Assembly: GCF_002994745.2 (NCBI RefSeq)
Contig: NC_037094.1
Location: forward strand, 24,219,001 to 24,283,000
DNA length: 64,000 nucleotides
Source: Rosa chinensis
Lineage: Eukaryota; Streptophyta; Magnoliopsida; Rosales; Rosaceae
Reading direction: 5' to 3'
Position 1 is the stretch's first letter, and each line of letters starts with the position of its first letter. Below the pieces are notes generated by a model. The model saw only the letters and a program-made list of their open reading frames with translations, had not been told where the DNA came from and ran no database searches. Below, one piece after another: positions 47,301-58,841 of this stretch. Both the position numbers and the translations under genes were made by a program.

Positions 47301-49987
47301 TGTTTCTGGCCTTGATTTTTTTGACATTTATGTTTAGGCAGGGTTAGTATGTTCATGTTAATGTTGGGATATGAATACTGCTGATGGAATTTGTATGTTT
47401 TGGAACCAATGGAAAGTTTTTGGAATCAATGTTGGATGTGTTTGTGGATATTTTGATCAATAGGTTTTTGTTAGATGCAATGTCCAGAATGCATGTCCTA
47501 TAATCCTATCTCACAGACAATTCAATTATGACTAAAAACTATTGTCTAATAACTGAACTTCAAAAAATTGAAATGAAAAAAACTGTTGTGTGTAAAACCT
47601 AACTACAATATCCCTGAAACAAGTGTAGTTGCCCAACTGTACGAAACACAACTACAAAACTACATATTCTGTTGTTCAACTACTAACAGAACAATAGTTA
47701 TCTTGAAAAATGATGCACTATGATACATTAACAGACTGATATTTCCAAACATATGTTGTGTTAATAAAATCCACTCAACAGTTAACAACTATTCCTCGAT
47801 GTTGAAGATTCATAGAGACAACACTTTTTCTAAAAGCAATGTTCTCTGACTTGTCCTCACAAGTCTCCAGCCTTCATCTTCTCCTGACTTAATTTGCTTT
47901 GCACAACCTCAATGGTTTTCTACTATTGTCTTTTCTGGTGTTCAGACAACAGGTATTTAGAAACCTGCTCTTGTACTATCCTTCTTCAGACGACAGTTTT
48001 GTGCTGTTGTCTGACCACCCCATCAGACGGCACAGGCTTTAACAACAGCGCCCAACCTCATCAGACGACAGTCCAAAACTGTCGTCTGATGCCATTATTG
48101 ACGTAGTGTTGGTACAGTTCTCTAGAGAAGGCAATTCTCCTGAAAAGTTGTTAGCATTTAAACTCAATAACGTAAGTCTCTTTAGATTGCCTAAAGAGCT
48201 TGGTATTTTTCCAGATAATTTATTTTTCTCCAATTTCAAAGCTTCCAATCCTTGGAATTGCTTCCAATAGTCTGGAAGCTCTCCTGACAGTTGGTTCTCA
48301 GAAATGTCAATCAAACCCAAATATGGAGCCTGCGTTGCACAGAAGCAAGACAGCGGCTCAGAAAACTTGTTATTCGAGAGATACAACTTTCTGAGCTCAG
48401 GAGAAAATGATGGCACTGCACCAGAAAGTAGATTAGAAGACAAATAAACATTACTCAAGCTCATTGTTGACAGATTCGGTAGTTTTCCATGGATTTGGTT
48501 CATAGAGAGATCTAACTGAAATAAGCCAGAAAATATATCCCAAAACTTGTTAGGTAATGATCCTGATAGTCCAGCATTAGAGAGATAAAGACCGGTAAGA
48601 TTTGTTTGCGTTAGAATCCATTTGGGAAAAGCTGGGCCCAGCTTGTAGGAGGACATGTCTAACAGACCAGTAAGTTGAAATGGTGGATTCCAATCAGAGC
48701 TCAGGTTGATAGAGAAATAATTACCAGAAAGACCCAAATAGTGTAAACGAGAGAGCTTCAGAAAGTGGGATTCTGTTATGACACCAGTGAAAGAATTCCC
48801 CGAGAGAGATAGATGTTCAAGACTAGAGAGTTGCCCGACACTCGCGGGTACAGACCCATTTAGTTGATTTTTGCCAAGATGTAACTCTCTTAACTTTGAA
48901 AATCGTGCCAAATCTGGCCATGACCCCCAAAACTGGTTATAACTCAAGTCCAGGGTCATAAGTGTGTTCTCAGCACAAGACAAGGTTTTAACAGAGTCCT
49001 CAATGTTTTTAGACAATTGGTTGCTCCATAAGGTCAACGACTCTAAGCTGCATAAGTTTTGAAAGCCTTTTGGTATCCCACCTTCAAGTTTATTCCAAGA
49101 CAGATCTAGTGTTACTAGAGAAAGCATGCTTGTGAAGACATCTGGGATGGGACCTTCCAGTTGGCTATGAGAGAGATCAATATGGACAAAGTTGCTGCTG
49201 ACATTGGCTATCCAATAAAATATTGAAGAATTAAGAGAGTTCCAAGAGAGGTGGAAGAATTAATAAAGGAAAGTGATCTTAGATTGACATCAGGAAGGTT
49301 AACCTGGGATAATTGAAGCTCTGTCAGTACAATGAGCTTGCTTAAAGATTGTGGCCAATTCACAACCTTAGACAAATCTAGATATGACATGTTCAGGTAT
49401 CTTAAGGAAGAAAGATGAGATAACCACTCAAGGTTTTCATAACTACTAGCATCATAGTTCCCGGAAAGATCAAGAGTGTGCAAATTAGAGAGGTTTCCAA
49501 GTTGGGGAGGAACAAGTCCACTGAAATTAGCATGTGCAAGTTTGAGTTCTTTCAATTGACTCAAAGAGCCAATGAGCTTGGGAATCACAATTCCTTCAAA
49601 ATCATTATAACTGAGGTCCAAGTAATTTACAAATGGTAATTCAAGTAGTGAAGGACTCATTGCACCTCTTAAAGGAACTTCACTATAATTGAAATATGAA
49701 TCATAACTAAAGGAGAAATTAAGACCTGTAACATGACCTGTTTGGTTGTTGCATGCTATTCCTCTCCACTTGCAGCAATCTTTCTTACTTTTCCAAGAGG
49801 CAAGAGCATTGGACTCATCCACAAGGCCTTGTTTGAACTGGAGAAGAGCATGCCTTTCACTCTCCAAGCACATAATGTTGTTGGAGCTTCCAACACTTGA
49901 ACAACAAATAGCAGAGGCAAGGGCCAGGCACACAAGCCCAACCAAAACAGAATGCACAGATCTACCACTCATTATACTGTAAAACAT

Positions 49988-50158
49988 GATTACGAAGATG
50001 ATATGCAAACTGCAGAGTGGAAGCATATATAGTTGGAGCAAAAGAATTTTGGAAACTACATATATATAATCGTGGAAACAGCAATATTGGAGTTGCTTCA
50101 ATCCATTCCATAGCAAGTCTCTGGAAATTGGTTGACTTGATTGGCAAAATTTGGAAAA
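49988..50158 (-). promoter_or_regulatory. Promoter remnant of RLP3
   Basis: Keeps the leader and a TATA-like 'catatata' at about 50024-50031 shared with RLP1 and RLP2. It is cut off at 50158 by the Copia 2 LTR, so upstream promoter sequence is displaced. Confidence 0.45.
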
Positions 50159-50356
50159 TGTTGAAGGAAGTCGACATCATGTGTGCCTCTTCAAACTAGG
50201 GTTTTAGTCGTAGAGTTGTAATAGGAGAAGGTTCTAGATTTCCTAGTTATGTTCGGATTCTATTACCTTTTATGTACGCTGTAACAAACTATATAATGGG
50301 CTCCTATTATCAATAATACATGATAATTCTCCCTACAATTCCTTTTTACTACAACA
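50159..50356 (+). repeat. 5' LTR of Copia 2
   Basis: About 198 bp, TGTTGAAGG...CTACAACA, aligning in order with the Copia 1 LTR ('gagaaggttctagatttcc', 'gggctcctatt'). It is followed by the same 'cgttatcagcacga' word as in Copia 1. The right boundary is set by that word. Confidence 0.8.
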
Positions 50357-50995
50357 CGTTATCAGCACGAGCACGACCCCTAACCCTAGCCTAAAAGAAA
50401 AAGAAAAAAAAAAACCCTAAAAACCCTCATCACCAAAATTTGCCGCAAGCTACCTCAAGCCCTAGCCCGTGCAGCCCTGCCTTCCCCCAATAGCCTCCCT
50501 GCCGCACACCGCAGCCTCCCCGCTGAGCATCTGCTGCCCCGCAGCTTTCGCCCAGCTCACACTGCCACTGTAGCGTAGCTGCCCCGCAGCCCGCACACCA
50601 GCCCTGCAGCCCGCCACTGCAACCTGTGCTCCAATCTGCCAGCTTTCCTGCGCGCTGTTGCCTACATCCCAACCTCCCTGCAGCCTTGCTTCCCTGCCTC
50701 CTACGCGTTGCTGCCTGCATCCCTGCAGCAGCTAGCTTCGCTGCTGCCCTTGCATCTGCAGCCCCGCGCATCCGACTCGTTGCAAGCCTCGCTGCATCAT
50801 CTCCTCTGCTAGCTTCGCTCCATCACGCCTGCATCAACACGCGCGTGATCCAAACCCTGAATCAACAAGTAAGTTTTGTGATTAAAGTTGTTGTTTTCTT
50901 GTATTTTAAATTCCTTTATTTGCTGCAGGATTTGTATAAATATGAACATGGTTTCGAGTATTTAATAAGCGGAATTGTGGGGATTCAAGCTTAAC

Positions 50996-51110
50996 GAACT
51001 AAGAGCGTTCGTAACAAATGAACTAAGAGTGTTCATAATAAACGAACTAAGAGCGTTCGTAATCAATGAACTAAGATTGTTCATAATATTCAGACTAAGA
51101 GCGTCCGCAA
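50996..51110 (+). repeat. 24-bp tandem repeats in the Copia 2 leader
   Basis: 'gaactaagagcgttcgtaa'-type units start at 50996, 51020, 51044, 51068 and about 51092, period 24. Copia 1 has only two units at about 15290. Units alternate between 'gttcgtaa' and 'gttcataa' forms. Confidence 0.85.
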
Positions 51111-51271
51111 GCATCAAATTGTGACCATATTAAACATCAATGTTTCGGTCTAATCCAAATATTCTTAGAAATTGATTTCTTGGTAGCGTAGCTCGGAATT
51201 CTTATTAATATTAGTTTTTGTGGAAGCATTGACTCCGAAACTAATTCGTTCTTGTTTCACCCTTTTTCAGG

Positions 51272-52009
51272 ATGTCAAACACAAACAAACTCGATTTTGT
51301 TCCATTGGATTATGCAGGCAAAAGATACCTATTATGGGCTCAGGACGTTGAGCTCCATCTTATTTCCCGTGATCTATTGCACACAATCCAAGAGCTTTGT
51401 TCTGAAGGAACTGCTCCAGACCCTCAAACTGAGATTGACAATTCCAGGGCACTTGCCCTAATGATGCGTCATATGGATAGAGACCTCCAGTTTGAGTTCA
51501 TGAATGAGGATAGCGCCATAAAGCTTTGGCAAGCGCTTTGTGAACGTTATGGCAACGTTCGTGACTTCATCCTTCCGAATTTAGAAGCAGAATGGAATGA
51601 TCTTTACTTCTTTGACTTTGATACAGTCATACAATTTTATTCGGAAGCTCTCCGTATCACAGGAATGATGCACTTCTGTGGCAAGACGATCACAGAAGAA
51701 CAATTGATTGAGAAAACCTTCAATACCTTCCCTGTCTATGCTATGAGGTCTTGTGATTAATTTTGGACTCATATAAATGCAAGACGGACCACAAGCTTTC
51801 AAAAGCTTATTAAAGCTATGGAAATTGCTGAAAGGCAAGACAACGAGCTTGTGAGAACAGAAATTGATAGGCTTCGAGATAGCTATCCAGAGCATCGTCC
51901 CATGGCTAGAGAAAGTCGCCATAGACGTCATGATCCATATGATCAAAATGCTCATGAAGGTAGTCGCCATAGGCGACAATCACGCCACCATAGGAGCCGT
52001 GACTTTTAG
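51272..52009 (+). pseudogene. Copia 2 gag (UBN2-type), one stop
   Basis: Starts MSNTNKLDFVPLDYAGKRY and stays open to 51760, where TAA replaces the Leu of the SDLF stretch seen in Copia 1. A frame in line with Copia 1 gag continues at 51818-52009 (ELVRTEIDRLRDSYPEHRPM) into a His/Arg-rich end. No zinc knuckle was seen. Capsid protein of the element, not functional here. Confidence 0.85.
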
Positions 52010-52702
52010 GGACTAAGGGTTGGAAACCATAGAGCTAACGTTGGCCATGGTCATAATCTTCCAACGCCTCAGGTCCTAGGGACCATGCACATTGCGCCAA
52101 TGCGCCTCAATTAAGGGAGAATCCTCTTCATGGTATCTATTTTTGATATGGAACGTCTGATCAATGGGCCTGAGTTTGCAATGTACCTAAGAAGGTAGCT
52201 GCCTCACAGTGGTCAAGACATCGAGTTCAAGAAGACTTTAAATCTGGCGATGAAGACAAAATGCCGCAGATTTTTATTTAGAATAATCTTTTATTTCCAA
52301 GAATTATGTAATGGTAGTTATGCCTTAAATCAATAGATGACATTTTGTTTTAACTCTTTCTCACTTGGCTCACCTAATTAAGTATGATGTCTAGGAAAGT
52401 AATTGAGATTAGTGATACTTAAGAGAGCCTCGCTCCACCGACATCTCTTCCTACTTTCCTGGTCATATTTGATTGGAGTCACCAAACGGATTGAGTGACT
52501 ACAATCTGTCTAAGTTTGATTTTTATTTTTGGATTAAACTTTGGTTGAGAAACTTTGATGTAATCATTGGCTATTAATAGAGTGTCGATTCTTTTACTTA
52601 ATGTGTTGGACATACCTTAATTCGAACTTTATTTGAAAGATATAAGAGTCAATCGTTTTCATGTGGAAACACATTGTGAGAATGGACAAGAGTTCCTTTG
52701 CA
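52010..52702 (+). other. Copia 2 gag-pol spacer
   Basis: Corresponds to 16164-16890 of Copia 1, including the shared 'gtatgatgtctaggaaagtaa' region near 52383. No protease motif. Confidence 0.6.
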
Positions 52703-52736
52703 CACCCCCACACTTGAACTTTGCTTGTCCCCAAGC
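52703..52736 (-). promoter_or_regulatory. Polypurine-tract-like end of the gypsy element
   Basis: On the minus strand 'gacaagcaaagttcaagtg' leads into 'tgggggtg' and then Copia sequence. In plant gypsy elements this kind of word stands directly before the 3' LTR. Here the LTR is missing. Confidence 0.6.
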
Positions 52737-55574
52737 AAACTAAATGAAACAAAATCCAAAAATCTACTAACTCACAAACATAAATAAAATACGGTATTAG
52801 CCTTTCCAACCATAACCCTCGGAGAACTAATTATGTATATGACCATGAAGTAGATGTAAGCACAATATAAGATTTTTGAATTTGTAAGGCAATTAAGATG
52901 CACATGTGAAAAATGCTCAAGTATATGCATGTGTTGACCATGTGTCAAATCAATCCACCATAATCAAATAGGCATATAAAAGACCCGACATAACCCACTA
53001 AACTTTCATAGGTTCACTAAGTATTACCGCTCAAGTGTTTAGGGGCCATATATATGTGTTTCACTCAAAAGCAATTTCACAACATGCGCCGCCATATGCT
53101 TGCTCTTCGATCTCATCTCCGCTAGGTAGCTCACAACATTCAAGATCAAGATGTCTTTTATTTTGTTGTATTGGGGCTAAGGGCGAGTGGCAATAAGAAA
53201 TGAAGGATAAGGAAATACAAAGTCCATAGAAATCGATGAAACAACTCTCTCTTGTAGAGACATATGACTTTTGTTTTCGAATGCTAAGGCACTCACTCTA
53301 ATCCCAATGTACAACCCACTAAGTAAACCATGTAATACCTTTTTTTTTTTTTTTTTTTTTTTTTTCAACACAATTTTTTTTCTACTTTTCTTTTCCTTGA
53401 ACTTTCTTTCTATTTTCACAAACTTTCTCTTTTTTTTTTTTTTTGAACTTATCGAGAACTTTCTTTTCTATACAAATCCACTCACCCCCACACTTATTCT
53501 TTTGTAACCTCACACTTTTGACTTTTTCTTTCTTTTGAAGCACTCAAACATAGTCATTCTCTCGAATCGCTTCACCAACTACCATGGAAGGGTAGGATAA
53601 AAGTGTATAGTCTAGGTAGGAATTTGTGGTGCAAATGAACAAAAAGGCTAAATATACATTGGCTCAAAGTGGCAATCTAGTGGTAAATATATTTGGGCAC
53701 ATGCTTCTTTGGCCATGGTGGTATTATGCCTAATGCCTCAATCCTTTCTATCCCATTGTAAGCTAAAAGTAGCCTCGAGAGGTCTCAAGCAAGTTCTAGA
53801 TACGCAATGTCATGAAATTGTACACGCATGAAAGAATAAGTGAATGAACGATGCATACACTATCGATATAGGCACAAAAACTCACAAATAAGGGCATGCA
53901 AGTTAATCGAATAATCTATTTGCTTCTCTAATTATGATGAACGAACCTAACATAGGCTATGTGCACACATATAGTCAAGCATAGATCACATATACACTTA
54001 ATCACAAAACAAATTCAAAGTCCTAGATCATGCTCAATCTATCCACAATCATAACAAGTTAAGTCCATGTCTCGTCATTGGGGTTGGAAAAGACATTAAC
54101 CACTAAATTCTAATTACAAAAAGCTAATCTTTTTTTTTTTTTTTAATAGGCGTCCGAGCCCTCACCCCCACACTTAAAACCAACATTGTCCTCAATGTTG
54201 CAAAGTGAGCTCGAAAGCTAAAATCCGTGTTGGATTTAGGCATGAGAGTGAAGTTCGGGCGAAGGCACAAAAATCAACTATGAAAATGAAAATCTAAATG
54301 CGGAGAAAAGATACGGAAAACCCCTTTTGTAGACCTCCATTGCTCACGACCTTCGGAGAAGACAAATATGAGACACCAACCTCAAGGCACAAGGCCTTGA
54401 CTTCCTCTACGTATGCTCCTCACTAGCTCAAGGTGCTCATGAAAAGATCAACTCTATTGAAAAATATGTAGTGTCTAAGAGCAATGCGTCACAAATAGCC
54501 CATCAAAGAATAAGGACAAGGGACCTTAATTAAGATCATGGCCTTGAACACATCCAACACACTCCACGACTGCCCATAGATTATCCTCCAAAGATGAAAT
54601 AAAGCGCAAAAAAGTCCAATCACCCCGAGTGAACAAAACTAGTGAGTGCAGAAAACTTCCAGCAATGACCTTTCTGTCTTCAAATACCCATATCTCAAAC
54701 TCAAGAATAGATAAATACGTGAGACATCATGGAATAGAAAGTAGACTCAGAGAGCTTTCTATCCATATAAAGTGAGCCACCTATCTCCAACTGAGAAGAA
54801 ATCTATAGCTGATCAAAGTTGTCAGCTTGTAATGAAGTCTTCTGCTGACCCTCAGTCACCAATACTGCAATTTCTGAAGCTCCAGAGGTGCAAAGAGGGT
54901 GAGACCAATGAGATATGAAACTAGACTCATAAGGCTACCTGAAGGTAAAATTTCACTGAAATATAAATTTTGAGTCAAAAATCGTCGGCCTCCAAACTCA
55001 CTATTCTGTTCTGCAATTTTTGCTACGCCCTGTTTCTGACCTCTGTCACTTGGAACACAATATCTGAAGCTAGGAAGGTTCAAATTAAAAACTGTTTTGT
55101 CACTATATAGAATACATGTGAAGATACATCTCTGAAAATTTTTATCTCAAAATAGTTTGATATGTAGAGGCTATAGGTTCTCAAAGTCACTCTATAGTAG
55201 TTGCCTCTATTCTGACCTTCTTGCATTAACTACTAAATAACTTGAGTTCCAGTGATTCAACAGGGCTGTAATTTTGGCAGCACATAGTAGACACACGGAG
55301 ATATATCTCCAAAAAATTCAGCTGAAATTAGCATGTGGATTGGAAGCTATAGTCAATCAAATTCAACTGAACTTTCTGGACAGAAAATGCTCACTGCCAA
55401 ATTCATTCTTTCTCCACATTTCAATCTCCAGACACCTCCCATCCTCCCAAAAAAAATGGCTAAATAGCCTTATTGATGCAAAATAAACAAGAAAATTTCA
55501 AAACTACCTAGGGTTGCCTCCCTAGAAGCGCTTGTTTTTAAAGACCCCAAGCCGGTCTATAGAACTTGGTCTCT
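52737..55574 (-). other. Non-coding 3' half of the gypsy element
   Basis: No reverse transcriptase or integrase motif was found in any frame. It contains a 26-base T run (53340-53365), other T/A runs, and a second purine-rich word at 54163-54201 (minus strand 'gaggacaatgttgg', then 'agtgtgggggtg') like the one at the element end. The second word may mark an ancestral element end or an internal polypurine tract. Confidence 0.55.
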
Positions 55575-57042
55575 TCAAGGTGGCTCTTTCTTTCCACCAC
55601 CACCCACACAAGCTTTAGCAGAACTAGAATCTTCACAAGATGGTGCAAGAAATTTGATGTTCACCGGAGTGTTCCACTCAAGATACCCTTTCTTCTTCTT
55701 TTTCAACCCACAAATCTCCTCTATTGTCTTAATTTGATTCTTTTGCTCCTCATTTAATGGGGGATCCGCATTCACATTTAGCTCATCAAGAGGAGAAATT
55801 GCAAACACTTGGCAAGAAGAGGAAGAATTAGAAACCAATGGCTCTTGGTTGTAGTGTGAGACTTGGTTCAACGGGCCAAATATTCTATCTCTCTTTGCTT
55901 CATTGCCCTTGACCAAGTTAATAGAAAGTACACTTTTTACCACCTCCGGAGGGTAAATGGGTTCAAGCCTCTTGAGTAATACATTTTCGCCCAATACCTT
56001 CATTTTGATAGTACCCTTTTGAACATTAATTTTTATCCCTGCGGTCGCCATTAAAGGTCTACCAAGAATGATAGGTATGTTCTTGTCACAATGAGGTACA
56101 TCATCCATATCCAATACCACCAAATCCACCGGTAAGTAGAACTTGTCAACCTTGATTAACACATCTTCAATGACGCCCATAGCTCTAATAATGCTCCGGT
56201 CCGCAAGTTGCAAGTATATAGGAGTAGCTTTAATAGGCCCTAGATCAAGTTTCCGAAAAGTCTCAAAAGAAATAATGTTAACACTTGAACTAAAGTCCAT
56301 CAAAGCTCTATCAAAGACTTTCTCACCAATAGTGCAAGAGATAATAAAGCTCCCCGGGTCCTTGAGTTTTGGAGGGATCCGTCCTTGCAAGATAACACTA
56401 ACCTCCTCACAAATTTCAAACCGCTCATCATTCTTTATCTTCCTCTTATGGGTGCACAAGTCCTTTAGAAATTTTGCATAAACCGACGTTTGTTGAATGA
56501 GCTCAATCAAAGGGATGTTGACATTGACCTTCTTCAAAATATCGTGCACTTCAGACATCAAGCCAAATTTCTTCTTTTTCCCACCCTTCTTCACATTTTC
56601 CTTTCTTAGCACATTAGGGTAGGGAAGTTGAGGTTCCGGTGTGCTCAAAGCAAGAAGTTGATCAAAGGTGAGACTTCCGGTGGTGCCCCTAAGGGTAGTC
56701 ACGGTCCCACTAGGGTTCTTAACCTTCAAGGCCTCGCCTAGTGATGAATAGACCGGACCACTTCTATCACTAGAGCTACCATGAGCATGTAGGTCTTCCT
56801 CCTTATTCCTCCCCCTTTTTCTCTTGTAGTAGATGGCTCAAACTCATTAGGAGTGGGTCTAATGTCATTAAGAATCTTTCTAGAGGTGTCATCGGTCTTA
56901 GATGGGTCCCTAGCCTTCATGGCCTCACCATCTAATCTAGGATCCGAGACATCCTCATCCCTAGAAGTGTTCTTTCCCAATAAAGCTCTTTCTTTGCCAC
57001 TATCAATCAAACAATATTTTCTCTCATCATTCTCAAAGGACA
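55575..57042 (-). pseudogene. Gypsy gag C-terminus and aspartic protease region
   Basis: The minus-strand frame 56729-55575 has VNVNIPLIELIQQTSVYAKF, then KLKDPGSFIISCTIG and FDRALMDFSSSVNIIS. In the protease family the core there is ALxDxGAxxNxxP. Here the Asp is present but the G-A is changed to S-S. LVVLDMDDV and IPIILGRPLMATAG (flap and ILGRP) follow. The frame ends after KKEPP. Upstream, 57042 to about 56740 continues gag in the same frame as the gag entry until an indel near 56810. The product would process gag, though the altered active-site neighbourhood makes activity doubtful. Confidence 0.8.
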
Positions 57043-57047
57043 AGAAA

Positions 57048-58836
57048 TGACTTGGATACACATTTACGCAAGCGTACGTATCATTGTCAAGACAGGGAAA
57101 TATTATGCCCAAAGTTTATCGTACCACGGGGATTAGTGGCTAACCCACAATCCTTGGGTAATTGGAACTAAAGACACTTAGCAAACAAAGAAAAGAAAAA
57201 AGAAAATAAATAAAAATGTTAATCTAAGGCACCAAGTCTTAGCAATGCTCGGCTTTGATTTTCACCAAAGCCTAATCAAAACTAAGAACCTAGTGGTGGA
57301 TATGCACAAATGAGTGGATGAGTTCAATATTTGGGAGTTGATTTCAACTTAACAAAAAGATAATGAATGTAAAGCAATAATAAAAAAAAAAAAAATGTAA
57401 ACAATAAAAATGAGAATGTTGGGTGTTAGGGAGGTTCCTTCACCCAAATCTCATGTGTCGGAAGCTAATCTAATATAGATGCATATTTCCTATTTTGGCG
57501 GTAGTCGTATCCAAGGCGGTTCAAGGCTCAAGGACCGAAATTTCCTTTCATGGTATTCCTACTCCGGTTCAAGGGCCGTAGGGACTCACTTGGCATGAAT
57601 TAGAGCCGGTTCAAGGGTCACTAATTCACATCAAGAGGCGTAGAGATCGAGGAATTAGACTACTAAGCGACCCGCCCGCGCAATCATGCAACGAGTGTAA
57701 ATCACCATGCTTATAACCCCTCGAATACGAAATTGAAGGTTTCTAGCTTAGGAATTAGAGGGGGTCAAGCCTCTAACTCCATCCTAGACATGCTCAAAAT
57801 ACACACCCTAGAGTTGACTAGGCTCCTAGACATGCATTTTAACCCAACAAAAATAGATATAAACATCCATCATATGAAAATTGCATCATTACATTAAATT
57901 AAACATCTTTTACACAAAATTTGGGTTAGGGACACAACCCTAAAACCCAACAAAGAAATTACTCACAACCCATAACTATGAACATCAAAGATACAAAATT
58001 CAAAGAGAAAAGATTATAGAAGTGTAGGAGAACACAAAGGTAGCCACAATTAGCTAGGGAGCTAAAATGACTTCTCTTGAATTACAACTCTCACAAATAC
58101 CTAAAGCTTGATTCTTGTAGCTTTTGATGAATCCTTGAAGCTTGTGTGAGAAATTCTATGAATACCCAAAAGAAAACTAAAACTACTATGAAAAATAGAG
58201 GAGGAGAGAGAGAGAGAGCAGCCCAAAAGGGCTGCCTCTGTTTTTGGTGTGGCTGCGGCTCCTGTTGCTGTGTCAGTGTCCCCCCCCCCCCAGGGAATTA
58301 GGTCGTGGGTCAATATATATTGTGAAGAGAAAAGGATGTGTGGCTGTGCGGAAGAGGAGAAAGAATGGGTTGGTAGTCTGCCATGTGTTAGCCATTAATT
58401 GGCTCAATCTAATCAAAAAAAATGTGCTGCACGTACGTGATAATAACAAAAGGAGGAGGATTGGTCACTAAGGATTAATTAAGCAAAGGTTTGCTTAATT
58501 AAATGGTCAACACGTGCAGCATCCATTTTCTTCTTTCATTTTCATTTTCTTTTATTATTTCATTTTTCTTCTCTTCCACCAAATACCAATACATGAACTT
58601 CACACCCTGATGACGTTGACCTTAGTCAACCCATTGATCGACCGTTAACTTTTCTCATCTTTTTGTCGGAAATTCTAAGTTGGTTCAATTTTGCACTATT
58701 TTCTCTCGGTTTCCGCAACTCCGCTTATTACCTACAAATAAATAAAAAATAGATTAATTACATAATAATTGACATGGGGATTAACTTAATTCTAGTGTTT
58801 TAGATATAATTACACGCATAAAAATGCTTGTAATCA
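57048..58836 (-). mobile_element. Solo LTR (gypsy) inside the gypsy gag-pol frame
   Basis: A 1789-bp insertion with TG...CA ends (minus strand TGATTACAAGC...CCAAGTCA) is flanked by the 5-bp duplication AGAAA at 57043-57047 and 58837-58841. It is related to but clearly diverged from the LTR at 61085-62956: both contain 'gcaagcgtacg' near one end and 'tagatataattaca' near the other. No primer site follows it, so it is a solo LTR from a later insertion of a relative. Length plus duplication is 1794 bp, a multiple of three, so the reading frame on both sides stays in register. Confidence 0.9.
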
Positions 58837-58841
58837 AGAAA

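Larger units (their letters stand above)
44270..48108. mobile_element. Pack-CACTA element 2 carrying an HSP90 exon
   Basis: The left end CACTACACCAATAATGGCATC (44270) and the right end GATGCCATTATTGACGTAGTG (ending 48108) form an inverted repeat broken by one mismatch. The flanks carry the 3-bp duplication TTG (44267-44269 and 48109-48111), inside RLP3. Many 'cagacaac' and 'ttgtctg' words fill the first 450 and last 500 bp. No transposase is seen. The interior holds an HSP90 exon and a GC-rich exon-like start at 45110, so it is non-autonomous and gene-capturing like element 1, though with different ends. It is 3839 bp long. Confidence 0.9.
35797..49987 (-). pseudogene. LRR receptor-like protein RLP3, split by two transposon insertions
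   Basis: Gene pieces on the minus strand are 49987-48109 (signal peptide, cap, LRRs), 44269-44176 (94 bp of LRR) and 36615-35797 (last LRRs, MGNLGLCGPP, membrane helix, tail ending RRLQR). The ATG is at 49987 (MFYSIMSGRS), with a second in-frame Met at 49972. The joints fall at the same LRR positions as continuous sequence in RLP2, so this is one gene cut by a CACTA element (TTG duplication) and a MULE-like element (GCGTAAAATC duplication). Independent damage is present too: a 19-nt deletion near 49243 between two 'agagaggt' words and a frame change near 36185. The protein class and likely role are as for RLP2. It is clearly dead. Confidence 0.92.

Noticed and set aside
53340..53365. 26-base T run as a possible poly(A) tail of a retroposed gene
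   Set aside because: No coding or SINE/LINE body is attached and no target duplication was seen. It lies within gypsy non-coding sequence rich in T runs.
58280..58291. Run of 12 C
   Set aside because: A simple homopolymer inside the solo LTR, prone to sequencing error and without further structure.
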